Assembly: GCF_037081775.1 (NCBI RefSeq)
Contig: NZ_JBAMHQ010000001.1
Location: 2,666,001 to 2,730,000, forward strand
Source: Haladaptatus sp. ZSTT2
GTDB lineage: Archaea > Halobacteriota > Halobacteria > Halobacteriales > Halococcaceae
Length of the DNA: 64,000 nucleotides
Direction of reading: 5' to 3'
The translations under genes were made by a program, and so were the position numbers. Shown one piece after another: positions 1 through 8,452 of this stretch. Each line of letters begins with the position of its first letter. Position 1 is the stretch's first letter. The notes under the pieces were generated by a model. It did not search any database and was not told where the DNA came from. It worked only from the letters and a program-made list of their open reading frames with translations.

Positions 1-810
1 GGGCGATTTCGTTTACGAGAATCTCGCCGTCTGCGGTCTCGAACAGTTCGATGCCGTAGACGCCACGTCCTTCGAGAATTTCAAGGACGGATTCGGCCAC
101 GTCGTGCGCTCGCGCCAATACGGCGTCGGAAGCGCGTGCTGGGACGACGGTTTCGCGGAGAATCTCCTCTTCGTGGACGTTCTCTCCGGCGGTGTAGGTC
201 GCCACTTCGTCTGTGCCTTTCACGGCAATCACGGAGATCTCGCGGACGAACTCGACCATCTCCTCTACGAGCGCGTCGCCGCCGACTTCGTCGAGCACTT
301 CCGCTGCGTGGTCGGCCGATTCGACGGGCAGGTTTCCGCGGCCGTCGTAGCCGCCTTCCCGGGCTTTCACCATCGCCGGATACCCGAACTCCTCGCACGC
401 CTCGCGGAGTTCGTCTGCGTCCGCGACGGCTTTGAAATCGGGCACCGGAACGCCGTGGTCTGCGAGCCGGGTGTTCTGGACGAACTTGTCCTGAATCACG
501 CGCAGGGTGTCCGGTGTCGGATGCACCGGAATGTCGAACTCCTCTCGCACGTCGTCTAGCACGTCCGGGTCTGCGAGTTCGATTTCGAAGGTGAGCACGT
601 CGGCGCGGCGGGCGAGTTCGCGCATCGCTTCGGGATCGTCAAAGTCACCAACGAGCGTGTCGCGGACGGTTGGGGCCGCCGGGGGGTCTGGGGTCGGGTC
701 GGAGACGATGACTTCGATGCCGAGTGGAGCCGCCGCCTCGCCAATCATGCGCCCGAGCTGCCCACCGCCGACGATGCCGAGCGTCGGGCCGGGTGACGTG
801 AGTTTCATCA
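1..810 (-). CDS. purK: N5-carboxyaminoimidazole ribonucleotide synthase PurK (3' end outside window)
   Basis: PurK uses ATP and bicarbonate to carboxylate aminoimidazole ribonucleotide in purine synthesis. The 270 residues present begin with the nucleotide-fold motif GIVGGGQLGRM (residues 11-21) and continue into an ATP-grasp fold with VKAREGGYDGRG, as is typical of PurK. The reading frame is open through base 1, so the C-terminus lies left of the window. The start is the ATG at 808-810; an AT-rich box (TTATTC on the minus strand, about 832-842) lies about 28 bases upstream, which fits leaderless transcription. In haloarchaea purE usually adjoins purK; here it would lie outside the window, which is an inference. 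Confidence 0.93.
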
Positions 811-900
811 GTTATCCGGCGTTTTCGATGGAGGTAGAATAAGCGTTGTCACCTTGGGTCGCAAGTGGGGAGACGGTCGCTCGACTTGCGCTGCGAGTGG

Positions 901-2625
901 TTAGTTGAGATACGAGTCGTCGATGAAGATGACGATAGTGTCCGCCCAGAGGCGGAACTCGTGTTCGTGGGCGGTGTAGCCGTCGAGGTGCGGTTCGAGC
1001 TCCTCTTTATCCCACTCGTAAGCGATGACGACGGGTGGCATCTCCTCGATTTCACCGGGATCGGTGCCTGGCTTCGTGCTCGTCACTTCCGCGCCATCGG
1101 CTTCGAGATACCACGGTAAGGGCAGGCGAGTGTGCCACGCCGGACCGCCCGGTGGTGGAGACAGCGTACTCGATTCGTTTTCGACGTAGAAGCGCGTCTC
1201 TGTGCTCCCCGACGGTCTCGTGCCGTAAAAGAGCACGTCAGCGCCCTCTTCGTGGGTATCTGCGACGACCGCAATCTTATCGAGGCTCTCACGAAGGTCG
1301 TTGTGCGGTTGGGCCCACTGGAGGAGTTCTTTGTTCTCCTCGTTTGCCGAGTTGATGTAGGACACGTCAACGGCCGTCCCGACGCTAAATCCGGCGACAA
1401 AGAGGATGATGATGGCGGTCATGGCGACGCTCACGTTGTCCTCGTCTTCGAACGCTTCCCGGCCCCAGCGGATGATGAGCGAGACGCCAACCGCGGCGGG
1501 GATGGCGAGCGGGACAATCGCGTTCACGGTCGCCCACGGTGCCATGATGTCGGTCACGATAGGGTAGCCGAGGACGGAAACGAACCCCCAGTACGCGCCG
1601 AGTGCGACGAGGTCTCGGGGACCGTCTTTCGCGTAGCGGTCTGCGATGAAGCCAATGATGGCGAACGCAACGAGCGGCCCCGCGCCGTAGAGCAGCGTTT
1701 CTGCGAAATCACCGAGGAACGGGATATAGGCGTGGTCCTGATGGCCCCCAGCAACCCAGAGGCCGTAGAACTCCTGCCACGAGCCGACCGTCGCCTGTTC
1801 GACGACGGCGGGGAGGAGCGTCGGATTCGAGAACATGGTGTCGAAGCCAACGCCCGTGCCGCCGGCGCGCGGGGCGTAGAACACGACGATGATGACGATG
1901 AATTCGAGCAGGCCTACGGCGAGCGGGATGGCCCACGCGCGAAGCACGTCACGGAACCAGAAGCCGTAGTCCACAAGTTCCTGTTTCCACGAGTGGGGGA
2001 GGCGGTCACGTGCTCGAAACAGGCGGTGGTCGAGGAGCAAGACGGCCGCCCCAGCCCAGCAGACAGGGTAGAGAATCGCACTTTCTTTGGCCGTAAAGCC
2101 GAGGGTGAACGCGAGGACGCCGACGTAGAAGTAGCGGTGGCGACCTGTGTCGTACGCGCGGACGAAGAAGCTGAGCGCCATGAGCATGAACGCGGCGACG
2201 AGGAGGTCGTTGCGCATGAACCGCGAGTAGTAGAGCAGCAGTGGGTTCAACGCGAGAATGCCGGCTAACACGGCGACTTCGAGGTCGCGGAGGTGTTCGC
2301 GGAAGTTCCACGCCGAAAGCGGGAGTATCCCGCCGATGAGCGCGACGATGAGGCGCATCGAGAAGTCAGACGGGCCGAGCAGCGCAAACATGTACTTGTT
2401 CACGTGAAACAGAAACGGCCCGTGAACGATGGCGCGATACTCCCAAACGCCGGTTTCTGCGTAGCGGAGTGTCCAATAAGCGACGCGGCCTTCGTCCCAG
2501 TGGGCGACGCGGTCACCGAGGAAGATGAGACGCGCGACGAGTGCGACGGCGGCGATGGCGACGACCGCAAAGAGGAGTCTTCTGCGGCCGTCAGATCGAG
2601 GGCGAGAGTCGTCAACCGTTGCCAT
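901..2625 (-). CDS. Agl23-like polytopic membrane protein (TIGR03663 / GT39-like)
   Basis: This is a multi-spanning membrane protein of about 574 residues. It resembles the haloarchaeal family named flippase activity-associated protein Agl23, which is related to dolichyl-phosphate-mannose mannosyltransferases. Diagnostic stretches are WDEGRVAYWTLRYAETG just after the first membrane segment and HGPFLFHVNKY, the family's acidic and HGP motifs. A hydrophilic C-terminal domain of about 130 residues follows the last membrane span. I chose the ATG at 2623-2625 because the alternative start 20 codons upstream adds a Lys/Cys-rich, non-halophilic-looking stretch. A role in N-glycan lipid handling follows from family naming only. 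Confidence 0.8.
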   Translation of the reverse strand: MATVDDSRPRSDGRRRLLFAVVAIAAVALVARLIFLGDRVAHWDEGRVAYWTLRYAETGVWEYRAIVHGPFLFHVNKYMFALLGPSDFSMRLIVALIGGILPLSAWNFREHLRDLEVAVLAGILALNPLLLYYSRFMRNDLLVAAFMLMALSFFVRAYDTGRHRYFYVGVLAFTLGFTAKESAILYPVCWAGAAVLLLDHRLFRARDRLPHSWKQELVDYGFWFRDVLRAWAIPLAVGLLEFIVIIVVFYAPRAGGTGVGFDTMFSNPTLLPAVVEQATVGSWQEFYGLWVAGGHQDHAYIPFLGDFAETLLYGAGPLVAFAIIGFIADRYAKDGPRDLVALGAYWGFVSVLGYPIVTDIMAPWATVNAIVPLAIPAAVGVSLIIRWGREAFEDEDNVSVAMTAIIILFVAGFSVGTAVDVSYINSANEENKELLQWAQPHNDLRESLDKIAVVADTHEEGADVLFYGTRPSGSTETRFYVENESSTLSPPPGGPAWHTRLPLPWYLEADGAEVTSTKPGTDPGEIEEMPPVVIAYEWDKEELEPHLDGYTAHEHEFRLWADTIVIFIDDSYLN

Positions 2626-2720
2626 TGCCCCATCAGAGCGCACGAAGGGGTTAGAATCCTTCTGTTTGTCAAGCGCGCATTTCACCTATCGACTCGCAGG
2701 CGATACCGGGAACGGTACTT

Positions 2721-2729
2721 CTTTTAATG
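2721..2729 (+). promoter_or_regulatory. TATA box of ribH
   Basis: CTTTTAATG lies 21-29 bases before the ribH ATG, the placement expected for a leaderless haloarchaeal transcript. It also helps choose the ribH start, since longer in-frame ATGs would lie upstream of this box. Confidence 0.55.
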
Positions 2730-2749
2730 CCCTACTCCACCGCGAACAC

Positions 2750-3154
2750 ATGGTAACGCTTGGGTTGGTGGTCGCGCAGTTCAACCGCGCAATCACCGAG
2801 CAGATGGAGGAGTTGGCGCGCGAGGCCGCCGCAGACCGCGGCGCGGAAATCGCAGACACCCTCGCGGTACCGGGTGCGTACGACACGCCCCTCGCCGCAG
2901 ACCGCCTCGCCCGCCGCGACGACATCGACGCAGTCGCGGTTCTCGGGTGTATCATCACCGGCGAAACGAGCCACGACGAAGTCATTGGCAACGCCGCCGC
3001 CCGAAAGCTCACCGACGTGAGCATCGCGCGCGACACGCCCGTCACCCTCGGCATTGCGGGGCCGGGTATGTCAGCAGACCAAGCCCGAGCACGTACCGAC
3101 ATGGGTGCCCACGCCGTCACGGGTGCCATAGACCTCGTGGAGGAACTACAATGA
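2750..3154 (+). CDS. ribH: 6,7-dimethyl-8-ribityllumazine synthase
   Basis: RibH condenses 5-amino-6-ribitylaminouracil with 3,4-dihydroxybutanone phosphate, the penultimate step of riboflavin synthesis. The 134-residue protein has the family core VPGAYDTPLAA, then AVAVLGCIITGETSHDEVI, which contains the phosphate-binding GETSHD turn. The length is typical for archaeal lumazine synthases. The ATG at 2750 is preferred to longer in-frame starts because it begins directly at the conserved MVTLGLVVAQFN strand and has a TATA box 21-29 bases upstream. Its TGA overlaps the next gene's ATG (ATGA), so the two are translationally coupled. Confidence 0.93.
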   Translation: MVTLGLVVAQFNRAITEQMEELAREAAADRGAEIADTLAVPGAYDTPLAADRLARRDDIDAVAVLGCIITGETSHDEVIGNAAARKLTDVSIARDTPVTLGIAGPGMSADQARARTDMGAHAVTGAIDLVEELQ

Positions 3155-4296
3155 AATTCGCAGACAGAGTAAGACGTGTTGAACCGAGCGCGACCCTCGC
3201 CATCTCCAACCTCGCTTCCGAGTTGGAGGCAGACGGCGTGGACGTCGTAAACCTGAGCGTCGGTGAACCCGACTTCCCAACCCCCGAAAACGTGATTCAG
3301 GCGGGCAAGGACGCGATGGATGCGGGTCACACCGGCTACGCCCCAAGCAACGGAATTCCCCAGCTCAAAGCCAGAATCAAGCAGAAACTCGACGCAGACG
3401 GCCTCGACTACGCCGAGGACGAAATCATCGTCACGCCCGGCGCGAAACAGGCGCTCTACGAGACCGTCCAGACGCTCATTCAAGACGGCGATGAAGTCGT
3501 CCTCTTAGACCCAGCGTGGGTCAGCTACGAAGCGATGGTTAAACTCGCCGGTGGCGACCTCAAACGCGTCGACCTCGCCCCACACGACTTCCAGCTTGAG
3601 GCGGGCCTCTCTGACCTCGCGGAAGCCGTCACAGACGACACCGACCTGCTCATCGTCAACTCCCCGAGCAACCCGACCGGTGCGGTGTACTCCGACGCCG
3701 CCCTCGAAGGCGTTCGCGACCTCGCCGTCGAACACGACATTACGGTCATCTCAGACGAGATTTACGACGAAATCACCTACGGCGGCGTCACCCAGACGAG
3801 TCTCGGCACCCTTGATGGCATGGCAGACCGCACGGTCACCATCAACGGCTTCTCGAAGGCCTACTCGATGACTGGCTGGCGGCTTGGCTACCTCGCCGCG
3901 CCGAAAGCCCTCATTTCCGAGGCTGGCAAACTCCACTCCCACTCGGTGTCCTCTGCGACCCACTTCGTCCAGTACGCCGGCGTCGAAGCACTCGCCAACA
4001 CCGACGAAGTCGTAGAAGAGATGCGCGCCGCGTTCGAAGAGCGCCGTGATTTCCTCGTGGACTTGCTCGCAGACCACGGCGTCGACGTGGCAGTCCCTGA
4101 CGGCGCGTTCTACATGATGCTCCCCGTCGACGACGACGATTCGGCGTGGTGTGAAGGCGCAATCGAAGAGGCGCACGTCGCCACCGTCCCCGGCAGCGCG
4201 TTCAACGCACCGGGCTACGCGCGTATCTCCTACGCCAACAGCAAAGAGCGCCTGCAAGAGGCCGTAGACCGCCTCGTCGGAGCGGGCTACCTCTAA
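3151..4296 (+). CDS. Class I/II PLP-dependent aminotransferase (aspartate aminotransferase type)
   Basis: This is a 381-residue fold-type I aminotransferase. Visible motifs are LSVGEPDFPTPENV near the N-terminus, VNSPSNPTGAVYS, SDEIYDEITYGG, and the PLP-lysine segment GFSKAYSMTGWRLGY. A C-terminal Arg lies in ARISYANSKE. The family transfers amino groups between aspartate or other amino acids and 2-oxoglutarate; substrate range cannot be read from sequence. The gene overlaps ribH by four bases, an arrangement I know from other haloarchaea, although no biochemical link to riboflavin is evident. A second paralogue of the same family lies at 33844-34983. Confidence 0.88.
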   Translation: MKFADRVRRVEPSATLAISNLASELEADGVDVVNLSVGEPDFPTPENVIQAGKDAMDAGHTGYAPSNGIPQLKARIKQKLDADGLDYAEDEIIVTPGAKQALYETVQTLIQDGDEVVLLDPAWVSYEAMVKLAGGDLKRVDLAPHDFQLEAGLSDLAEAVTDDTDLLIVNSPSNPTGAVYSDAALEGVRDLAVEHDITVISDEIYDEITYGGVTQTSLGTLDGMADRTVTINGFSKAYSMTGWRLGYLAAPKALISEAGKLHSHSVSSATHFVQYAGVEALANTDEVVEEMRAAFEERRDFLVDLLADHGVDVAVPDGAFYMMLPVDDDDSAWCEGAIEEAHVATVPGSAFNAPGYARISYANSKERLQEAVDRLVGAGYL

Positions 4297-4385
4297 CGAC
4301 GCTCGTTCCGCCTCCTGATTTTCACCGGAAATGCGGTGTGCTTTCCACTAGTACTGCTCAGTAATACTGACTGGCAAAACCGCGG

Positions 4386-4925
4386 TTATCGGGTCGTCTC
4401 GAACGCCGCTCGCAGTGCCTTCACTTCGGCTAGCACGGCTTGCCACTGCGAGAGGCTGCCCGGAATCTCATCGACGGTCGCATGTTTGTCCACGAGCGCC
4501 CGAACGTCGCGCGGATTTTCGATGTTCGAGAACCGAATCGCACCGCCACCGGCGGCTTCGACGCCGACCGAGCCGTACCCGAACAGCGACCCCAACACGC
4601 CCTGAGAGAAGGCGCTGTTTTGCACCCGTGACATCGAGACGCGCCGAACGTTCCGCGAGAGAATGCCCGTTTTGCGATACAGCGCGGTGTTCGTCACGAC
4701 GTACCGGGTGTTCACGACCGCGAGGTACGCAGTGCCCGCGAGCGCCACCCCGAGGAGCGAGGGCACGACGATGAGCGGTTGGTCGAACGCAATCGCAGCG
4801 GCGACGAGGCCACCGACGAACACCGCCGCGAGAATGAGCGCTGGAAGCACCGTCGTCAGGCGGGGGTGGCCCGACCACAGCACGTCTTCGCCTGCGTCGA
4901 GCACGAGCCACTCGTCGTCGCTCAT
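4386..4925 (-). CDS. PH domain-containing membrane protein (YdbS-like, second of pair)
   Basis: This 179-residue protein starts with DAGEDVLWSGHPRL, has two adjacent hydrophobic segments (about residues 27-65), then a bacterial-type PH domain (bPH_2) with VVTNTALYRKTGILSRNVRR and the glycine-rich SLFGYGSVGVEAAGGG. It is a paralogue of the gene just upstream and overlaps it by four bases (stop and start share ATGA). YdbS/YdbT-type proteins are membrane-anchored PH-domain proteins of unclear function. The tandem pair suggests a hetero-oligomer, which is inference. Confidence 0.85.
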   Translation of the reverse strand: MSDDEWLVLDAGEDVLWSGHPRLTTVLPALILAAVFVGGLVAAAIAFDQPLIVVPSLLGVALAGTAYLAVVNTRYVVTNTALYRKTGILSRNVRRVSMSRVQNSAFSQGVLGSLFGYGSVGVEAAGGGAIRFSNIENPRDVRALVDKHATVDEIPGSLSQWQAVLAEVKALRAAFETTR

Positions 4926-5449
4926 GGGCGATTCTGCGGGGAGTTCGTCTCCATCGCCTGCCGCATGGCCCGAAGCTCTGTGAGGATTTCATCGAGCACG
5001 GCGGCTTTGTCGTCTGCCTCGCCGCCCCGGCCTTCGCGTCGGTTGATGCGCTCGTTGATGAGCGACTGGAGCTGTTGGGGTTCTGCGACGTTCTGGAAGC
5101 TGAGTTCGACGCCTGCCCCACCGGCCGTCGAAATGTCCACCGCACCGTAGCCGAACTGCGACCCGAAGAACGTCTGGCGGTACGAGGTGTCCTGCACTTT
5201 ATCGAACTCGATGCGCTGGACGCTCCGTGAGAGTACGCCGGTTTTCTTGTACAGGGCGCGATTCGTCACCACGAAGTGCGTGTTTGTGTGCGTGAGATAC
5301 GCGCCGATGACGATTGGAATCCCGACCAAGACGAGCATAAGCGGGATGCCGACGATGAACGCGGGAACGAGGCTGTAGGGGTGGGGCGTGTCCGCCCAGA
5401 GAATCTCCTCGCCCTCGTCTACGGTGAGCCAATCGAACTGTTCGTCCAT
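4922..5449 (-). CDS. PH domain-containing membrane protein (YdbS-like, first of pair)
   Basis: This 175-residue protein has the same plan as its downstream partner: VDEGEEILWADTPHP, two membrane segments (about 28-52), and a bPH_2 domain with VVTNRALYKKTGVLSRSVQR and SQFGYGAVDISTAGG. A C-terminal tail of about 40 residues is predicted helical and hydrophilic (DEILTELRAMRQAMET). It starts 45 bases from the divergent acetyltransferase gene, so the two share a short promoter region. The substrate or partner of the PH domain is unknown. Confidence 0.85.
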   Translation of the reverse strand: MDEQFDWLTVDEGEEILWADTPHPYSLVPAFIVGIPLMLVLVGIPIVIGAYLTHTNTHFVVTNRALYKKTGVLSRSVQRIEFDKVQDTSYRQTFFGSQFGYGAVDISTAGGAGVELSFQNVAEPQQLQSLINERINRREGRGGEADDKAAVLDEILTELRAMRQAMETNSPQNRP

Positions 5450-5494
5450 GGCTGGTTATATCACGTTACGCGGATAACTGTTGGCAGTTTCGTC

Positions 5495-6211
5495 ATGGGT
5501 TTCTCCCCGCAAACAGGCAACACACTCCGTCGATATTGGGCGGAGCGACTCGGCGTCCCGGTGAGCGCATTCGAAAAAGCTGGCCTCGCCATTGGAACCG
5601 CTGAAGAACGCGGAGTCCACCTGTTTCGCCACGGAGAGGCGTTGGTTGTCACCGCGCCGTCGCCTCATCTGGAAGCGGTCGAACACAACGTGTCGGCACT
5701 CGCCGCTCTCTATTTCGACTCCCGAGACGCCATCAGCGATTGGTTCGACGGCTTTGTCTCCCTCGAAGAACTCCTCGCTCCCGCATTCTACGGCTACACG
5801 GACAGCGAAGGCTTCGCTACTGTGAACTCGGCTGCTCGACTCCTCGAATCGACTGACGAAGCCGCCTACGAGGCGTTTCGTGCGAGCATTCCAGAAGACG
5901 AGTGGGACGCGGGTAGGACACCGTTCGCTCTCGGAACCACTGTTGGCCTGTTCGAGGACGACACGCTCGTCGCTGTGGCCGGATACAACGTGTGGGACGA
6001 CTGCATCGCCCACATTTCAGTCGTGACGCACCCTGAGCACCGAAACGCAGGCAATGGGCGCGCAGTCGTTTCACGAGCCACCGAACAGGCGCTTGCTGCG
6101 GGACTCATCCCACAGTACCGCACACTCGACGAGTGGCCGTGGTCGGTTGCACTGGCTCAAAATCTTGGCTTCGAGCGATTCGCAACGTCGTATTTGGGTG
6201 TGGTCGAATAG
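5495..6211 (+). CDS. GNAT family N-acetyltransferase
   Basis: This is a 238-residue protein whose C-terminal half is a GNAT fold. It has a beta strand TLVAVAGYNVW, then ISVVTHPEHRNAGNGRAVV, which is the acetyl-CoA-binding R/Q-x-x-G-x-G/A region (here RNAGNG), and a final ALAQNLGFERF strand. The N-terminal 110 residues carry no motif I recognise and may bind the acceptor. The ATG at 5495 is chosen over the longer in-frame ATG at 5276, which would run antisense through the PH-domain gene. The acceptor substrate is unknown. Confidence 0.8.
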   Translation: MGFSPQTGNTLRRYWAERLGVPVSAFEKAGLAIGTAEERGVHLFRHGEALVVTAPSPHLEAVEHNVSALAALYFDSRDAISDWFDGFVSLEELLAPAFYGYTDSEGFATVNSAARLLESTDEAAYEAFRASIPEDEWDAGRTPFALGTTVGLFEDDTLVAVAGYNVWDDCIAHISVVTHPEHRNAGNGRAVVSRATEQALAAGLIPQYRTLDEWPWSVALAQNLGFERFATSYLGVVE

Positions 6212-6231
6212 GAACAGAAAGTTCGGACGAA

Positions 6232-6660
6232 CTAGCACCGTTCGTTACAGATTTTCTCGATGATTCGCCCGGTTGAGAGCAACTCGCCCTCGAATTTTGT
6301 GTCTCGAATCGTCGCCCGGCGCACCTCACAGTCGATGCCGCGACCGGCGAGGGCGTCTGCAATCGCCGCCTCGTCGTGGTGTTGGTCGTGGCCGAGGACG
6401 ATGATGTCCGGTTGAATCTCCTCGATTGGGACGAAGATGTCCTCTAAGTGCCCGAGGACGGCGTGGTCGACGCAGTTGAGTGCGGCAATCATGTCGCGGC
6501 GCTGTTCGTCGGGGAGAATGGGTTTCTGTTTGTGCGTCACGTTCGCCCGGCGGGCGATGATGACGTAGAGTTCGTCACCCATGGCCGCCGCTTCCTGCAA
6601 GTAGTGGAGGTGGCCGGGGTGGAGAATATCGAACGTACCCTGTGCAATTACCGTCGTCAT
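6232..6660 (-). CDS. ribL: FAD synthase RibL (FMN adenylyltransferase)
   Basis: Archaeal RibL transfers AMP from a nucleotide triphosphate (CTP is also used in vitro) to FMN to make FAD. The 142-residue protein has the nucleotidyltransferase HxGH signature as HPGH (residues 14-17), the ISTTKI-like STGRI motif near the C-terminus, and two cysteines at the extreme C-terminus (138 and 142), a feature of characterised archaeal RibL. Its ATG overlaps the TGA of the upstream JAMM protease gene by four bases, so both are read from one mRNA. Gene order JAMM-ribL with ribH 3.5 kb away places two flavin genes in this window. Confidence 0.9.
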   Translation of the reverse strand: MTTVIAQGTFDILHPGHLHYLQEAAAMGDELYVIIARRANVTHKQKPILPDEQRRDMIAALNCVDHAVLGHLEDIFVPIEEIQPDIIVLGHDQHHDEAAIADALAGRGIDCEVRRATIRDTKFEGELLSTGRIIEKICNERC

Positions 6661-7136
6661 TTGAGTTCCTTGTCGATGTCTTCCTGTGTGAAGTCGAAGA
6701 ACGATTCGTCGGGGAGAGAAACGTCCAACACCGGGAGGTCGCGGCGGTTGCCCTCGCGGTCGAACGCTTTCCAGTCGTCGCGCCCGTATGGCGCGCCGAC
6801 GATGATGTGTGCCTGGCCATTTCCGAAGGTTGCGAGGTCCGCGTCACTCGGCTTAATGACGCCGTTCGGGTGTGAGTGAACCGACCCGATGGATCGCATG
6901 TCGTTCGGAATCATGCTCGTCCGAACAGTCGCGCTCACGGAGTTCGATTTGGTGCCGGGGATGACGAGTACGTCGGTGATGACGACGCCTTCGTCGTCCA
7001 GCCCGAGGTCGGCCGCGCGTTCACCCCGCAGGAGGCCCATGTACTCGTTCGGGTGCGTCTCTCTCGACGCTTCGAGCACGAATTCGAGCGTCTCCTCGGC
7101 GATACCGAGAACCTCACTCGAACGGAATAGCCGCAT
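6657..7136 (-). CDS. JAMM/MPN metalloprotease (Mov34 family)
   Basis: This is a 159-residue single-domain MPN+ protein. The JAMM zinc site is complete: Glu31, then [14 protein letters not shown], giving the H-x-H-x7-S-x2-D pattern (His87, His89, Ser97, Asp100). In haloarchaea such enzymes (HvJAMM types) remove ubiquitin-like SAMP proteins from targets or trim related conjugates. Which of the haloarchaeal JAMM paralogues this is cannot be decided here. The ATG at 7134-7136 is chosen because longer starts run into non-conserved sequence shared with the divergent promoter. It is translationally coupled to ribL downstream. Confidence 0.87.
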   Translation of the reverse strand: MRLFRSSEVLGIAEETLEFVLEASRETHPNEYMGLLRGERAADLGLDDEGVVITDVLVIPGTKSNSVSATVRTSMIPNDMRSIGSVHSHPNGVIKPSDADLATFGNGQAHIIVGAPYGRDDWKAFDREGNRRDLPVLDVSLPDESFFDFTQEDIDKELK

Positions 7137-7238
7137 GACGTTCACTCCGAGAGCGCGCCTTCTAAGCGTTCCGGAAGGGGTGCGCAGGCCGTTGCCGAGT
7201 GCCGTACACCTATCGGGTCGTGTGCGAAAGTACCACAC

Positions 7239-8372
7239 ATGGACTTTCGACTCACTGCAGACCAACGTTCGCTCCGCGACACCGTCCGCGCGTTCGCCAC
7301 AGAGGAAATCGAACCGCGTGCTCGTGAGTTAGACCAACGGGATGAGTATCCCGCCGACATTCTCGCTGCGCTTGGTGACCAACGACTGACTGGCCTGACG
7401 CTCCCAGAGCAGTACGGCGGTCGAGGCGAGGGACTCGTCGAACTCTGTCTCGTGGTCGAAGAACTCGCCGCGGCGATGATGCCCGTTGCGAGCGCGCTTG
7501 CCCTCCACCTCGGGGTAGCCACAGTCATCGAACGCTTCGGGAGCGATGCGCTCAAAGACGACCTCCTGCCCAAGATGGCACGCTTCGAGACGGTCTGCGC
7601 GCTCGGCCTCAGCGAAGCGAACGCCGGAAGCGACAAACTGGCGATGGAGACGGAGGCGACACGAGACGGCGACGAGTGGGTCATCTCCGGGCACAAACAG
7701 TGGGTGACGAACTTCTTCGAAGCCGACTACGTGCTCACCTACGCGAAAACCGGCCCCGAAGAGGCGGCTCCCGAAAACATCAGTGCCTTCCTGATTCCGA
7801 CTGACGAGTTTGAGGTCGAAACCGTCTGGGACACCCTCGGCGCGCGAAGCGTCCCTTCCCCGAAGGTCACGCTCGACGCGGTTCGCGTCCCCGACAGCCG
7901 CCGGGTTGGTGACGTTGGCATGGCCTACATCCAGCGAAAGACGGTCAACACCGGCGTCAACGTCCCTGCTCGTGGGGTTGGAATCGCCCGCGCCGCCCTC
8001 GAAAAGACGGTCGCCTACACGAGCGGCCGCGAGCAGTTTGGCGGCCCGCTCAGCGACTTCCAAGGACTCCGCTGGCGCGTCGGTGAGATGGCCACCCGCG
8101 TGGACACTGCCCGCCTGTTGACGCTTCGCGCGGCAGCCCGCGCCGACCGCGGCGACCCACTCAACGGCGCGATGCACATGGCGAAAATCCACGCCACCGA
8201 AACCGCCGTCGAAAACGCGAACGAAGCGATGCAGCTGCACGGCGGCCTCGGCTACACCACAGAGTGTCACGTAGAACGGTATCTCAGGGACGCAAAACTC
8301 CTCACAATCGCCGGCGGGCCGAACGAAGGTCACCGCGACGCGCTTGCGACAGCGGTGTACGATTCAGTGTAG
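7239..8372 (+). CDS. Acyl-CoA dehydrogenase
   Basis: This 377-residue flavoprotein oxidises acyl-CoA thioesters to 2-enoyl-CoA. The three family domains are visible: an N-terminal helical part, the FAD-binding middle with LGLSEANAGSD and WVISGHKQWVTNF, and the C-terminal helices with QLHGGLGYTTECHVERYLRD. The last motif, usually EGT-x-EI, reads AGGPNEGHRD here. Chain-length preference cannot be read. It starts 102 bases from the divergent JAMM-ribL operon and precedes the DHH gene by 80 bases. Confidence 0.9.
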   Translation: MDFRLTADQRSLRDTVRAFATEEIEPRARELDQRDEYPADILAALGDQRLTGLTLPEQYGGRGEGLVELCLVVEELAAAMMPVASALALHLGVATVIERFGSDALKDDLLPKMARFETVCALGLSEANAGSDKLAMETEATRDGDEWVISGHKQWVTNFFEADYVLTYAKTGPEEAAPENISAFLIPTDEFEVETVWDTLGARSVPSPKVTLDAVRVPDSRRVGDVGMAYIQRKTVNTGVNVPARGVGIARAALEKTVAYTSGREQFGGPLSDFQGLRWRVGEMATRVDTARLLTLRAAARADRGDPLNGAMHMAKIHATETAVENANEAMQLHGGLGYTTECHVERYLRDAKLLTIAGGPNEGHRDALATAVYDSV

Positions 8373-8419
8373 TAGCCCACTCGCCTAGCCCCGCGTGCGA
8401 GAGAGACCGTTTGCAAAGC

Positions 8420-8428
8420 GTTAAACGG
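8420..8428 (+). promoter_or_regulatory. TATA box of the S1-DHH gene
   Basis: GTTAAACGG lies 25-33 bases before the ATG at 8453, where longer in-frame starts would place it inside the coding sequence. It supports the shorter start for the DHH gene and a separate promoter from the acyl-CoA dehydrogenase. Confidence 0.5.
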
Positions 8429-8452
8429 AGCAAAGCCAAACGGAAAATAAGA

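Noticed and set aside
1132-2268. 378-codon open frame on the plus strand
   Set aside because: It runs antisense to the Agl23-like gene. Its product is very rich in Glu, Arg and Asp as expected from reverse reading of GC-rich haloarchaeal codons, and has no motif.
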